Shown here: piece by piece, positions 35,588 through 45,174 of the stretch | Position numbering within the stretch: position 1 is the stretch's first letter | Layout of the letters: each line of letters starts with the position of its first letter | DNA from: Verrucomicrobiales bacterium | GTDB lineage: Bacteria > Verrucomicrobiota > Verrucomicrobiae > Limisphaerales > UBA1100 | NCBI GenBank assembly: GCA_002721895.1 | Contig: PBLV01000011.1 | Coordinates: forward strand, 1-64,000 | Length of the DNA stretch: 64,000 bases | Direction of reading: 5' to 3' | Notes under the pieces: model-generated | What the model was told of the DNA's origin: nothing | Seen by the model: only the letters and a program-made list of their open reading frames with translations | The model's database searches: none | Translations under genes and position numbers: made by a program

Positions 35588-36916
35588 ATGCTCGGCATTG
35601 GGGATTTTAAAGCGCGGTCCTGCGGCGGGCAGACCCGGCGGTCGTTTTTGCAGACGGCGGCGGCGTTGCCGATGGCGTTTGGGCTGGGGAACGAGGCTTG
35701 GGCGGCAGGGAAGGCGCCGCGGGCGAAGTCGGTGATTGTGCTCTGGCTCTGGGGCGGCCCGAGTCATATTGACATGTTTGACCCGAAGCCGGATGCGCCG
35801 AGTGATCATCGCGGACCGTTTGGCACGATCCCGACGCGGACGCCGGGCATGCATTTCACGGAGCTGCTGCCGAAGCTGGCGAAGCGATCGGACATGTTCA
35901 GCGTGATTCGTTCGATGCAGAGCACCAACGGAGGGCATCCGGGCGCGGGCACGGTGGGTTTGACGGGCTTTGAGGAGCGGCCGACGGTGCATCCGAATTT
36001 TGGCGCGATCGTCGCGAAGCATCGCGGACATGCGGATGCGTTGCCGCCGTTCTTTTATGTGGGGCACGGCATCCCGCGTGATCTGCCGCGGCGCATCGCG
36101 GGCTATGGCGGCGGCACGTTGGGCAAGGCGCACGATCCGTTTCTCGTGGAGTGCAGCGAAAAGGGCGAGGCGAACATTCCGACGCTGAAGCTGCTTGAGG
36201 GACTAACGCCGAACCGCATCTCGGATCGGAAAGATTTGCTGGCGCAACTGGACGCCGCTGAACGCAAGCTGGACAACGCCGGCATCGCCGACTGGAAACG
36301 CACGCACCAAAGTGCGTACGGGCTGCTGGCGGATCCGAAGGCGCGGGCGGCGTTTGACCTGACGAAGGAGAAAGCGAAGACGCGCGAGGCGTACGGCCAG
36401 ACGACCTTTGGCCAAAGCTGCCTGATGGCGCGGCGCCTCGTGGAGACCGGCGTGCCGTACGTGCAGGTGAACTGGAGCGAGTACGTGGAAACCTTTACGC
36501 CGAACGGCGACTGGGGTTGGGACACACACATTTTTAACTTCGAGCTGTTGCAGGATCGGCACTGCCCGATTTTTGATCGCGCGTTCTCTGCGTTGTTGGA
36601 CGACCTGAACGGGCGCGGTTTGCTGAAGGACACGCTCGTGGTGGCGATGGGCGAATTCGGTCGCACGCCCAAGATCAGCAAACGCGCCGCACGTGAACAC
36701 TGGCAGCACTGCTACTTCTCCGTCTGGGCCGGCGGTGGTGTGCAGCCAGGGCGTTGCATCGGCGAGAGCGATCGCGTGGGCAATTACCCCGTCACCCCGC
36801 CCATCACGCCGTTGATGACGGGCACGACCATCTGCGAGCTGGCCGGTGTGGATGCGCAGGCGCGGGCGGAGATGAAGGTGCTCGACGGCGGCAAGGTCAT
36901 CAAGGAGTTGATTTAA
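35588..36916 (+). CDS. DUF1501 family protein, Tat-exported
   Basis: 442 residues from the ATG at 35588, with an AGGAGA ribosome-binding site 7 nt upstream; a frame from 35546 would lack it. Tat signal TRRSFLQTAAALPMAFG near 20-36. Motifs: LWLWGGPSHIDMFDPKP near 53 and MGEFGRTPKISKRAAREHW near 353. Second DUF1501 of this cluster. The stop overlaps the start of the PD40 gene (TAATG). Confidence 0.92.
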   Translation: MLGIGDFKARSCGGQTRRSFLQTAAALPMAFGLGNEAWAAGKAPRAKSVIVLWLWGGPSHIDMFDPKPDAPSDHRGPFGTIPTRTPGMHFTELLPKLAKRSDMFSVIRSMQSTNGGHPGAGTVGLTGFEERPTVHPNFGAIVAKHRGHADALPPFFYVGHGIPRDLPRRIAGYGGGTLGKAHDPFLVECSEKGEANIPTLKLLEGLTPNRISDRKDLLAQLDAAERKLDNAGIADWKRTHQSAYGLLADPKARAAFDLTKEKAKTREAYGQTTFGQSCLMARRLVETGVPYVQVNWSEYVETFTPNGDWGWDTHIFNFELLQDRHCPIFDRAFSALLDDLNGRGLLKDTLVVAMGEFGRTPKISKRAAREHWQHCYFSVWAGGGVQPGRCIGESDRVGNYPVTPPITPLMTGTTICELAGVDAQARAEMKVLDGGKVIKELI

Positions 36917-37794
36917 TGCGCGCGAATTTGTTTTTCATTTTCATCGCGGGCACGATTGCGCTCGGCGCGGCGGAGGTGCGGTTGACAACCGACGGCACAA
37001 ACAAGCGGGATCCGCGCTTCATCAACGACGGCAAAGAAATCATGTACTCGTTCGACGAGACGCGGGCGTTGATTCGGCTGATGGTGATGGATGCGAAGGA
37101 TTTAAAGCCGCAGCCGATGTTCAAGGACGCAAACAAACATCAGCTCAACGCGGCGATGTCGCCCGACGGCAAGTACATTGCGTTCAACGAATGCACGGGC
37201 AACCTCACGGCGCACTTTGTCATCCGCCATCGCGACCCGCGCAAGGACGCGCACGTGAAGCACGGCGGGCGCGGCGGCTATCGCAGCCCGGTGTTTTCGC
37301 CGGACAGCAAGTTTGTGTTTTACTGCTTCGCCGAGACCGGCCCGCAGCACATCTGGCGCGTGACGCCCGACGGCAAAAACAAAAAGCAAATCACCGAGGG
37401 CACAGGCGTTAACAACTGGCCGAGCTTCACGCCCGACGGCAAGACGCTCGTCTTCGGCAGCAGTCGGACGAATACATACGAGATTTACACCAGCGATGCC
37501 GACGGCAAGAACGTGAAGCGCCTCACGAACAACACCGTGATGGACATCCGCCCGGAGGTGTCGCCTGACGGCCGGCGCATCGTCTTCACCAGTGTGCGCG
37601 ATGGCAACCGCGAGTTGTACGTGATGGATATCGACGGCAAAAACCTCCGCCGCCTCACGCACAACGACGAGCGCGACGACTACGCCAGTTGGCATCCCGA
37701 TGGGCGTCGCATCATTTATGTCGGCGAACGCGGCGGGCGCTTTGACCTGTATCTACTCGACATGCCCAGCGCCACCAAAACCGCCCGCAAATAA
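36916..37794 (+). CDS. Secreted TolB-like PD40 beta-propeller protein
   Basis: 292 residues; start overlaps the DUF1501 stop by 1 nt (TAATG). Signal peptide at 1-18 (AALGAAE). Six or more PD40 blades such as MSPDGKYIAFNE, FSPDSKFVFYCF, FTPDGKTLVFGSSR and VSPDGRRIVFTSVRDGNRELYVMDIDGKN. These are the TolB-type propellers that bind partner proteins or glycans in the periplasm. No catalytic domain is attached. Confidence 0.88.
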   Translation: MRANLFFIFIAGTIALGAAEVRLTTDGTNKRDPRFINDGKEIMYSFDETRALIRLMVMDAKDLKPQPMFKDANKHQLNAAMSPDGKYIAFNECTGNLTAHFVIRHRDPRKDAHVKHGGRGGYRSPVFSPDSKFVFYCFAETGPQHIWRVTPDGKNKKQITEGTGVNNWPSFTPDGKTLVFGSSRTNTYEIYTSDADGKNVKRLTNNTVMDIRPEVSPDGRRIVFTSVRDGNRELYVMDIDGKNLRRLTHNDERDDYASWHPDGRRIIYVGERGGRFDLYLLDMPSATKTARK

Positions 37795-37809
37795 CGCCGT
37801 TGACCGCCG

Positions 37810-39594
37810 ATGCATTCCGCGAAACCATCGGCCATGCGCCTCCCGCTTTTTCTCGCCTTCGCACTGCTCGTGTGTCGCGTTGCCGCCATGCCTTCCTTTT
37901 CCGGCACCGAGCCGCTCACTATCGCGCCCGGCAAAACCGGTGAGGTGAAAGTCATTGGTAACGGCTTCGGCGATGATCTTCGCCTCTGGACCAGTTTCGG
38001 CGTCGCCAAGCTCGTCAAACGCATCAACGCCCAGCAAGCCATCTTCACCATTACCGCGCCCGCAGATGCCAACGGCGTCGGCGTGCTGCGGTTGCATGAC
38101 CGTTCCGGATTGAGCGACGCGCGCTTCATCGCATTCGACTCCACGCCCGCCACAAAAAAAATAAGCACCGACAAAACCAAGCCTGCCCTTCTCAAGCTCC
38201 CCGCCGCAATCGACAGCAAAACCGGCGGCGTGCATTCGCACTGGTTCGCCTTCGACGCCAAAGCCGGCCAGCGCCTCGCCATCGAAGTTTTCGCCGAGCG
38301 CATCGGCTCCGGCGCCGACCCGATGATTCGTCTGCTCAATCCCATGGGCCGCGAAGTAAACTATGCCGATGATGATGAAGTACTCGGAAGCGATGCAGGG
38401 CTTGTCCACACCGCCAAGCAAACCGGCCAATACCGCCTCGAGTTGCGCGACGTGCAATACCGCGGCGGACAGGCATACCGGCTGCGCGTCGGAGATTTCG
38501 AAATCTGGCCCAAGGTGCGGCCCGCATCCGGCGCCGTCATCGAGAAGGAACCCAACAACACCCCCGCCCAGGCCACGCCGCTTTCGCTGGGGCAGCCGGC
38601 CTTTGGGCGCATCGAGGAACCGGGAGCTCGCGACCATTTTTCTTTCACCGGCAAGAAGGATGATTGGGTCACCATTCGCGCCTTCAGCCGCAGTGTCGGC
38701 TCGCCCGCATATATTTACCTCGAACTGCTTAACAAGGACGGTAGTGCCATCGCCACCGCTGGCACGGAGAACACGCGCCAAACCGTCCTGCGCCATCGCC
38801 TGCCCGCCGCCGGCGCGTACACGTTGCGCGTGGAGGAACTCATCCGCGCCGGCGGCCCGCATCATGCCTATCGCCTCACCACCCATGCGGGGCGCGGCGC
38901 ATTTCAGCTCAATCTCAAGACCGACAAAAACAAAGCCGACCGTTTTTGGGCTATCCCCGGTCAGCAGGTGAATCTGCCGTTGCAAATCGAGCGGCACGAC
39001 TACGACGGCGCCATCACGCTCGCCGCCGACTGGACGGCTGCCGAGCCCATCCAGGCCAAGGCAAAGGATTTCACCGCCAAGTTCACCGTGCCCGCCAACG
39101 CGAAACCCGGCACGTTGCATCACCTCCGCATCACCGGCGTCGGCGAGGGCGATTCGCCCGCCAAGAGTACGCTCGACCTGTTAGCCGCCCACCGAGCCCG
39201 CTGGCCGCAGCTTGCATTTCCGCCCGCGGCGTTGCGCAATGTCGTGCCTGTCGCCGTCATCGCACCCACGCGCATCACTGTTGCCGATATTAAATTAAAG
39301 GCTGGCGCCAAGGCGAAAGTGCGCGTCACCACCCTGCGCCCGCCGCCGCCCATCGGCCAAAAGGCGGCTCCGCAACCCATCGCCATCACACTCAAGAATC
39401 TCCCCGATGGCATCAAGGCGCCTGAGAAAATCACCGTTGCCACCAACAAAAATTTCGTCGAGTTCGAGTTGTCCGCACCCGCCGAGACCGCAGCGGGCAA
39501 GCACTCGCTGGTGGTCATCGCCAAGGGCAAATACCGCGGCGCGGACTGGACGCATGAAGGCCAACCGGTGGCGTTGGAGGTGTTGCCGAAATGA
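37810..39594 (+). CDS. Secreted protein with two PPC (pre-peptidase C-terminal) domains
   Basis: 594 residues. ATG at 37810; the ATG at 37834 is equally possible and both give a signal peptide. Two PPC beta domains: about 138-240 (SHWFAFDAKAGQRLAIEVFAE...GQYRLELRD) and about 245-365 (EKEPNNTPAQATPL...DHFSFTGKKDDWVTIRAF...AGAYTLRVEE). PPC domains usually aid secretion or substrate docking of hydrolases. No catalytic domain is present, so it probably serves the adjacent DUF1549/1553 protein, whose start overlaps its stop (ATGA). Confidence 0.82.
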   Translation: MHSAKPSAMRLPLFLAFALLVCRVAAMPSFSGTEPLTIAPGKTGEVKVIGNGFGDDLRLWTSFGVAKLVKRINAQQAIFTITAPADANGVGVLRLHDRSGLSDARFIAFDSTPATKKISTDKTKPALLKLPAAIDSKTGGVHSHWFAFDAKAGQRLAIEVFAERIGSGADPMIRLLNPMGREVNYADDDEVLGSDAGLVHTAKQTGQYRLELRDVQYRGGQAYRLRVGDFEIWPKVRPASGAVIEKEPNNTPAQATPLSLGQPAFGRIEEPGARDHFSFTGKKDDWVTIRAFSRSVGSPAYIYLELLNKDGSAIATAGTENTRQTVLRHRLPAAGAYTLRVEELIRAGGPHHAYRLTTHAGRGAFQLNLKTDKNKADRFWAIPGQQVNLPLQIERHDYDGAITLAADWTAAEPIQAKAKDFTAKFTVPANAKPGTLHHLRITGVGEGDSPAKSTLDLLAAHRARWPQLAFPPAALRNVVPVAVIAPTRITVADIKLKAGAKAKVRVTTLRPPPPIGQKAAPQPIAITLKNLPDGIKAPEKITVATNKNFVEFELSAPAETAAGKHSLVVIAKGKYRGADWTHEGQPVALEVLPK

Positions 39595-42002
39595 TGCGTG
39601 GTATTCTCGCCATCATTTTCACGGCGTTCGCGATGCAAGCTGCGCCGAAGGTTTCGCGAATTGAGGTGGAGCCGCGCGCGGTGAAGCTCGTGCACTTGCG
39701 CGACTCGGCGCAGTTGACGGTGACCGCGCATCTCGCCAACGGGCGTGTGATAGACGTGACGCACGCGGCCAAATTTACGTTGGGCAATCCGGCATTGGCG
39801 GACATCGACCGCGCCTTGCTGCGACCGAAAGGCGGTGGGGCGACGGAGGTGCTCGTGGAATACGCCGGGCAACGCGCGAAGGTGGCACTGGTGAATGAGG
39901 CGAAGTCGCGGGCGGTTTCGTTTAAGCATGACACCCTGCCGTTACTTTCGAAGCTCGGTTGCAGCAGCGGCTCGTGCCACGGCGCGCCGCACGGCAAGGG
40001 TGGATTCCGGCTGTCGCTGCGGGCGTTCGACCCCGTGCTCGACGAATACACGCTCACGCGCGAGGAGCTGGGGCGGCGCACGAACCCGCTGCAACCCGCC
40101 GCGAGCCTGCTGTTGGCCAAGCCGGCGATGGCGGTGGCGCACGAGGGCGGACGGCGGTTTCGCAAAGGGGACGAGTTTTACAATCTGCTGCGCGACTGGA
40201 TTGCCGAGGGTTGCCAAGTGCAGACCGATGAACCGACTTGCGTGAAGCTCACCGTGTCGCCCGACTCCGGTCGCGTGCTGAAGCATCCCGCGTGGACGCA
40301 GCAGCTTCGCGTGATGGCGCACTTCACCGATGGCAGCCAACGCGATGTCACGCGGCTGGCGGTGTTCGAAAGCTCGGACGACAAGGTGGCGGACATCGAC
40401 CGCACCGGGCGCGTCACCGGCATTCGCCGCGGCGAGGCTGCCGTGCTCGTGCGCTACCTCGAGCACATCGAAAGCGTTCTGATTACATTCGTACGCGATG
40501 TCGAAGGCTTCACTTGGCCGAACGTGCCGCAGAAAAATTACGTGGACCGCCACGTGGACACGAAGCTGCGGCAGCTGCAATTTGCGCCCGCCGGCTTGTG
40601 CGATGACGGCACCTTCGTGCGCCGTGTGCACCTTGACCTCATCGGCACGCTGCCCACCATCGCCGAGACGGAAGCCTTCATTGCCGACAAACGCCCCAAC
40701 AAACGTGCCCGGCTCATCGACGCATTGCTCAATCGGCCCGAGCACGCCAAGTTTTGGGCACTCAAATGGGGCGATCTCCTCCGGCTTTCCGTAAAACAAA
40801 TCGGTGCCCCAAGCGTGCACAAATACCACCGCTGGATCGAGGGAGCCATTGCGGCGAACATGCCTTATGACCGCTTTGCCACCGCGCTGCTCACCGCCCG
40901 CGGCAGCACGTTGCGCAATCCGCCCGCGAACTTTTTTCGCACCGCAGCCAATCGCGATGATGCGGTGGAGACCTCCGCGCAGATTTTTCTCGGAACACGC
41001 ATCGCCTGCGCCAAGTGCCACAATCATCCCTTCGAGCGCTGGACGCAGGATAACTATTATGGAATGGCGTCCTTTTTCAATCGCATCCAGCGCCACCGCA
41101 CAGGCAAGGGCGACGAGACGTGGATTCTCGATACCAAGTCCGGCGAAGTGACGCATCCCCTCAACGGCCGCACGATGAAGCCCTGGGCGCCGGCCGCCGG
41201 CGAGATGGCGCTGCCGGCGGAGGCGGATCGGCGCCGCGAGTTTGCCCGCTGGCTGACCCGCGCGGACAATCCCTTTTTTGCGCGGGTCGAGGTCAACCGC
41301 CTTTGGGCGCACGTGATGGGGCGCGGCATCGTGGAGCCGTTTGATGATTTTCGCGACACGAATCCGCCCGCAAATGCGCCGCTGCTCGATGCGTTGGCGG
41401 CGGATTTCGTGAAGAGCGGTTTTGACCGGCGACATATTTTGCGCGTGATTTTGAACAGCCGCGCGTATCAGGCTGCCTCGATCGCCAGTGCGTTGAATCG
41501 CGATGATCGCAAATATTTTTCGCATTACCGCGCGCGCATGCTCTCGGCGGAGCAGTTGCTCGATGCCATCGGGGAAGTGACGGGCATTCCTGAGCGGCTC
41601 AACGGACTGCCGCCGGACATGAAATGCACGCAGGTGCCCGCGCCGGAGTTGGCGAATGTGGATTTCCTGAAAGTCTTCGGGCAGCCCGAGCGGCAGTCGG
41701 CGTGCGAATGCGAACGCAGCGACGAGAGCAGTCTTGAGCGGGCGTTGGCGCTGTACAACGGGCGGCTGCTAGACCGGCGCTTGAAGGACGGCGGCAACCG
41801 TTTCCGCCGCGCCCTCGCCGCGGGCAAGCCGGATGCAGCGGTCATCGACGAACTGTACCTTGCCGCTCTCAGTCGCCGGCCGACGGATAGGGAGCGCAAA
41901 ATCATCACCGGTCACCTCGCCGCGAGCAAGGACCGCAATGCCGCCTATGAAAACATTCTTTGGGCGTTGCTGAACAAGACGGAGTTTCTGTTTCAGCACT
42001 GA
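39591..42002 (+). CDS. Ig-like (Big2)-DUF1549-DUF1553 protein
   Basis: 803 residues. Signal peptide at 1-18. A Big2-like Ig domain at about 22-100 (IEVEPRAVKLVHLRDSAQL) and a second at about 218-305. Between them is a GCSSGSCHGAPHGKGGF motif, a CxxxxCH variant. DUF1549 at about 310-515 includes CAKCHNHPFERWTQDNYYGM. DUF1553 from about 545 to the end carries WLTRADNPFFARVEVNRLWAHVMGRG. This is the long, PVC-typical class. Function unproven; sulfated polysaccharide breakdown has been suggested for related clusters. Confidence 0.9.
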   Translation: MMRGILAIIFTAFAMQAAPKVSRIEVEPRAVKLVHLRDSAQLTVTAHLANGRVIDVTHAAKFTLGNPALADIDRALLRPKGGGATEVLVEYAGQRAKVALVNEAKSRAVSFKHDTLPLLSKLGCSSGSCHGAPHGKGGFRLSLRAFDPVLDEYTLTREELGRRTNPLQPAASLLLAKPAMAVAHEGGRRFRKGDEFYNLLRDWIAEGCQVQTDEPTCVKLTVSPDSGRVLKHPAWTQQLRVMAHFTDGSQRDVTRLAVFESSDDKVADIDRTGRVTGIRRGEAAVLVRYLEHIESVLITFVRDVEGFTWPNVPQKNYVDRHVDTKLRQLQFAPAGLCDDGTFVRRVHLDLIGTLPTIAETEAFIADKRPNKRARLIDALLNRPEHAKFWALKWGDLLRLSVKQIGAPSVHKYHRWIEGAIAANMPYDRFATALLTARGSTLRNPPANFFRTAANRDDAVETSAQIFLGTRIACAKCHNHPFERWTQDNYYGMASFFNRIQRHRTGKGDETWILDTKSGEVTHPLNGRTMKPWAPAAGEMALPAEADRRREFARWLTRADNPFFARVEVNRLWAHVMGRGIVEPFDDFRDTNPPANAPLLDALAADFVKSGFDRRHILRVILNSRAYQAASIASALNRDDRKYFSHYRARMLSAEQLLDAIGEVTGIPERLNGLPPDMKCTQVPAPELANVDFLKVFGQPERQSACECERSDESSLERALALYNGRLLDRRLKDGGNRFRRALAAGKPDAAVIDELYLAALSRRPTDRERKIITGHLAASKDRNAAYENILWALLNKTEFLFQH

Positions 42003-42010
42003 CATATTTC

Positions 42011-42079
42011 AGACACGGATTTCACGGATGACACGGATTCAGAATTTATTAATCAGCGCCATCCGTGAAATCCGTGTCT
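42011..42079. repeat. 20-bp perfect inverted repeat (42011-42030 and 42060-42079)
   Basis: The arms AGACACGGATTTCACGGATG and their exact complement are separated by 29 bp. The left arm contains CACGGAT twice, and a third copy follows at once. The unit starts 9 bp after the stop of the previous gene and includes the ATG of the next one. It could form a REP-like hairpin and affect termination or message stability. Confidence 0.85.
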
Positions 42080-43401
42080 TGATTTTGGTTGGCGCATTTT
42101 CCGTGTCCGCCGCGGAGGTCAGTTTCAAACGCGACTTGGCGCCGATTCTCATTCAGCAATGCCAGATTTGCCACGAGGCAAAGAAGGCGAAGGGCGGGTA
42201 TCGCGTGGATACGTTCGAGCGGCTGATGCGTGCGGGCGATGGCGGCGAGCCGGGCATCACGCCGGGCAAGCTCGATGCGAGTGAGTTGTTTTACCGCCTC
42301 ACGACCAATGACCCCGACGAGCGCATGCCGCAGGATGCCGACCCGCTGCCTCCTGCGCAGATCGCACTATTCAAACAATGGATTGTTGCCGGCGCAAAAC
42401 TGGATGCGCCTAATCCGAAGGCACAATTGACCAGCCTCGTGCCGCCGCCCGCGCATTCAGACCCGCCCAAGGCTTATCCACGATCAATTCCCATCACGGC
42501 GTTGGCGTTTGGCGCGGATGGGGAGACACTGTTTGCCTCGGGCTATCACGAGGTGACCGTTTGGAATGCCGCCGAAGGGAAACTAATTCGCCGCATCATG
42601 CGCGAGGGCGAGCGAACGTACGGCTTATCGGTCAGCCCCAACGGCCAATGGCTGGCAGCGGCAAGCGGACAACCGGGGCGCTTGGGCGAGGTGCGCCTGT
42701 TCAAAACCGCTGATGGCAAGCTCGACAGCGTGCTGGCCACGGCGACGGATGTGATGCTGGACGTGGCCTTCAGCCCGAAAGGCGACCGATTGGTCGCGGG
42801 CGGTGCGGACGGGGAAGTGCGGGTAATTGACTTCGCCTCGCGCAAGGTTACGCAGCAGCTGCCGTTGCACTCGGACTGGGTGAACGCGGTGGCATGGGAT
42901 AACAACGGCTCGCGCATCGCCACCGCCAGTCGTGACCACACGGCGAAGGTTTACAGCCTCGCCGCGGGCAAGTCGCTCGCCACGTATGCCGGGCACGGGA
43001 AGAATGTTCGCGGCGTGGCGTTTCACCCGAAATCGGTCAACGAGGTTTTCACCTCCGGCATGGACAAGAAGCTGCGGCAGTGGAAAGTGTCGGACAACAA
43101 GACTGTGCGCGAGATTGGCATCGGCGGCGAACTCTTCAAGCTGGCGCGGGCGGGTGAGGCGATTTTTGTGCCCGCCGCCGACCACCACATTCGCCGCTTC
43201 CAAACCCCCGGCCAACCAAAGCAGACCGGCGACTACCAACTCGACGACTGGGCGGTGAGCGTGGCGATTTCGCCCGACGGCAAACGACTGGCTGCCGGCG
43301 GCTTCGACGGCAAAGTGCGTTTGTGGAATCTTGAGGATGGAAAAGTAGAAAGCACATTCACCGCCCTTCCCGGATTCAAACAGGCCACAGAAGACCACTA
43401 A
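42028..43401 (+). CDS. Cytochrome-like (CxxCH) WD40 protein
   Basis: 457 residues. ATG at 42028 lies in the left arm of the inverted repeat and gives a signal peptide of which the first 18 residues are repeat-encoded. CQICH (about 46-50) is a haem-binding-type motif and ERMPQ (about 94) a likely distal Met, in a PSC1-type cytochrome domain. WD40 blades fill about 150-457 (for example LFASGYHEVTVWNAAEGKLI). Such cytochrome-WD40 proteins accompany DUF1549 proteins in PVC bacteria. It ends 12 nt from the convergent FAH gene. Confidence 0.85.
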   Translation: MTRIQNLLISAIREIRVLILVGAFSVSAAEVSFKRDLAPILIQQCQICHEAKKAKGGYRVDTFERLMRAGDGGEPGITPGKLDASELFYRLTTNDPDERMPQDADPLPPAQIALFKQWIVAGAKLDAPNPKAQLTSLVPPPAHSDPPKAYPRSIPITALAFGADGETLFASGYHEVTVWNAAEGKLIRRIMREGERTYGLSVSPNGQWLAAASGQPGRLGEVRLFKTADGKLDSVLATATDVMLDVAFSPKGDRLVAGGADGEVRVIDFASRKVTQQLPLHSDWVNAVAWDNNGSRIATASRDHTAKVYSLAAGKSLATYAGHGKNVRGVAFHPKSVNEVFTSGMDKKLRQWKVSDNKTVREIGIGGELFKLARAGEAIFVPAADHHIRRFQTPGQPKQTGDYQLDDWAVSVAISPDGKRLAAGGFDGKVRLWNLEDGKVESTFTALPGFKQATEDH

Positions 43402-43412
43402 TCAAGAACGGA

Positions 43413-44264
43413 CTATCTTGCAGCAACTGCTTTTTGCCGGGATTCACCAAGCCCTGTAATCCCAAGCTCAACCACATCGCCCGGCTTCAGGAAGCGTGGG
43501 GGATCAAACCCCAAACCCACCCCGCTCGGGGTGCCGGTGCTAATCACGTCACCCGGCAACAAGGTCATGAACTGGCTCAGATAATGGACGAGGTGTTGCA
43601 CGCCGTAGGCCATGTCATTCGTGTTGCTATTCTGAAGCATTTCGCCATTTACATTCAGCCACAAGTCCAACGCCTGTGGATCCGGCACTTCGTCCGTCGT
43701 GGCCACATATGGGCCAATCGGCGCAAATGTGTCGCAGCTTTTGCCTTTCACCCACTGGCCATGCCGCTCCAATTGAAACGCCCGTTCACTGTAATCGTTG
43801 TGCAAAACATAGCCAGCCACATGATCCAGCGCATTCGCCTCCTCCACGTAGCTGGCTTTCTTGCCAATCACAAATGCCAACTCCACTTCCCAGTCGGTCT
43901 TTTCACTGTTCCGAGGGATGACGATGTCATCATTCGGCCCCACGATGGCACTGGTTGCCTTGAAAAATATCACCGGCTCGGGAGGTAATTCCATGCCCCC
44001 TTCCTCCGCGTGGGCTTTGTAGTTCAGGCCAATGCAAATCAATTTGCTCGGCCGCGCCACTGCTGGGCCCAGCCTTTCCTCCGCTCCGAAGGTCGGCAAC
44101 CCCTCCTGCCTTTCCAGCCATTGAATCAGCCGGGCAGGGCCATCCGTGCCAAAGAATGATTCACCGTAATCCTCTCCAAAGGCACTCACGTCCACCCGCG
44201 TGCCATCCTCGCGGAGCACACCCGGCTTTTCCTCACCCGGATTTCCAACTCGTATCAGTTTCAT
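43413..44264 (-). CDS. Fumarylacetoacetate hydrolase-family protein, probable 2,4-diketo-3-deoxy-L-fuconate hydrolase
   Basis: 283 residues. Metal ligands are in the expected places: Glu126 and Glu128 (DWEVELAFVIG) and Asp157 (LHNDYSER). The N-terminus MKLIRVGNPGEEKPGVL closely follows the pattern of the hydrolases that split 2,4-diketo-3-deoxy-L-fuconate into pyruvate and lactate. The neighbour is an SDR that fits the preceding step. Other FAH-family activities are possible, so the substrate is an inference. It starts 1 nt after the SDR stop. Confidence 0.85.
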   Translation of the reverse strand: MKLIRVGNPGEEKPGVLREDGTRVDVSAFGEDYGESFFGTDGPARLIQWLERQEGLPTFGAEERLGPAVARPSKLICIGLNYKAHAEEGGMELPPEPVIFFKATSAIVGPNDDIVIPRNSEKTDWEVELAFVIGKKASYVEEANALDHVAGYVLHNDYSERAFQLERHGQWVKGKSCDTFAPIGPYVATTDEVPDPQALDLWLNVNGEMLQNSNTNDMAYGVQHLVHYLSQFMTLLPGDVISTGTPSGVGLGFDPPRFLKPGDVVELGITGLGESRQKAVAAR

Positions 44265-44265
44265 T

Positions 44266-45036
44266 TTATCTTATGTAAAGTGTCCCGCCGTCCACGGGGT
44301 AAGGGCAGCCCGTAATAAATGACGCCTCGTCGCTACAGAGAAACACCGCCATCGCCGCCACCTCTTCCGGGCGGCCCATGCGACCCACCGGCTGCGACTC
44401 TGACAATTTCTGGAACATTTCATCCACGTTGTTAGGGTAGTTCTTTTTGATGAAGCCGTCCACGAACGGCGTTTGAATTCGCGCCGGCAGGATGGCATTG
44501 CAGCGAATGTTTTGCTTCAGGTAATCACGTGCCACCGAGTAGGTCATGGTCAACACAGCCCCCTTGCTTGCCGAATATGCAAACCGGTCGTCAATCGCCA
44601 TCACGCTCACCGTCGAGGCGATGTTCACAATGGCCCCGCCCTTATCCTGCATCAACTCCACCCCGGCCTTCAGGCAGTTGTAAACCCCCTTCACATTCAC
44701 TCTCAGCACGCGGTCAAAATCCTCCTCCGAGGTATTCAACACATTGCCCACATGCGCCACCCCCGCATTGTTTACCAGACAATCAATCCCGCCGCGTTCA
44801 CCTGCCACGCGCCCGAACACCTCGCGCGTCTCCGACTGGCTGGTCACGTCGCACCGGTGAGCCGCCGCCGTGCCATCTGCCGCCTCAATTTCAGCCACCG
44901 TTTCCGCCCCGCCCGCCTCGTCCAAATCAAGGATATCCACCACTGCGCCCTGCCCCGCAAATGCCTTGGCAATGGCCCGACCGATGCCGCTTCCTGCGCC
45001 GGTCACCACCGCATTTTTGCCTTCCAGAGAAAACAT
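44266..45036 (-). CDS. Short-chain dehydrogenase, probable 2-keto-3-deoxy-L-fuconate dehydrogenase
   Basis: 256 residues from the ATG at 45036. TGAGSGIG at 12-19, NNAG at about 89-92, catalytic Ser141, Tyr154 and Lys158. Asp37 at the end of beta 2 favours NAD over NADP. Start chosen from the family; a TTG at 45072 would add 12 residues. With the FAH hydrolase downstream it fits the non-phosphorylated L-fucose route: oxidation of 2-keto-3-deoxy-L-fuconate, then cleavage. The earlier enzymes of that route are not in view. Confidence 0.85.
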   Translation of the reverse strand: MFSLEGKNAVVTGAGSGIGRAIAKAFAGQGAVVDILDLDEAGGAETVAEIEAADGTAAAHRCDVTSQSETREVFGRVAGERGGIDCLVNNAGVAHVGNVLNTSEEDFDRVLRVNVKGVYNCLKAGVELMQDKGGAIVNIASTVSVMAIDDRFAYSASKGAVLTMTYSVARDYLKQNIRCNAILPARIQTPFVDGFIKKNYPNNVDEMFQKLSESQPVGRMGRPEEVAAMAVFLCSDEASFITGCPYPVDGGTLYIR

Positions 45037-45174
45037 GGCCCGGACTCTGCTCAAACCCGTCTCTCGAGGCAAGTTTCAACGTTGTTTCCCTGAATTCCAT
45101 TGTCTTGACCACGTCTTATTTTTGGGCGAACCTGTGGCCGTGGGGCGTGGGTGCCCTGTGTCAACAATGATGCC

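Noticed and set aside
39942..41525. 527-residue minus-strand frame
   Set aside because: It is antisense to a clear DUF1549/DUF1553 gene; long antisense frames are common in GC-rich DNA.
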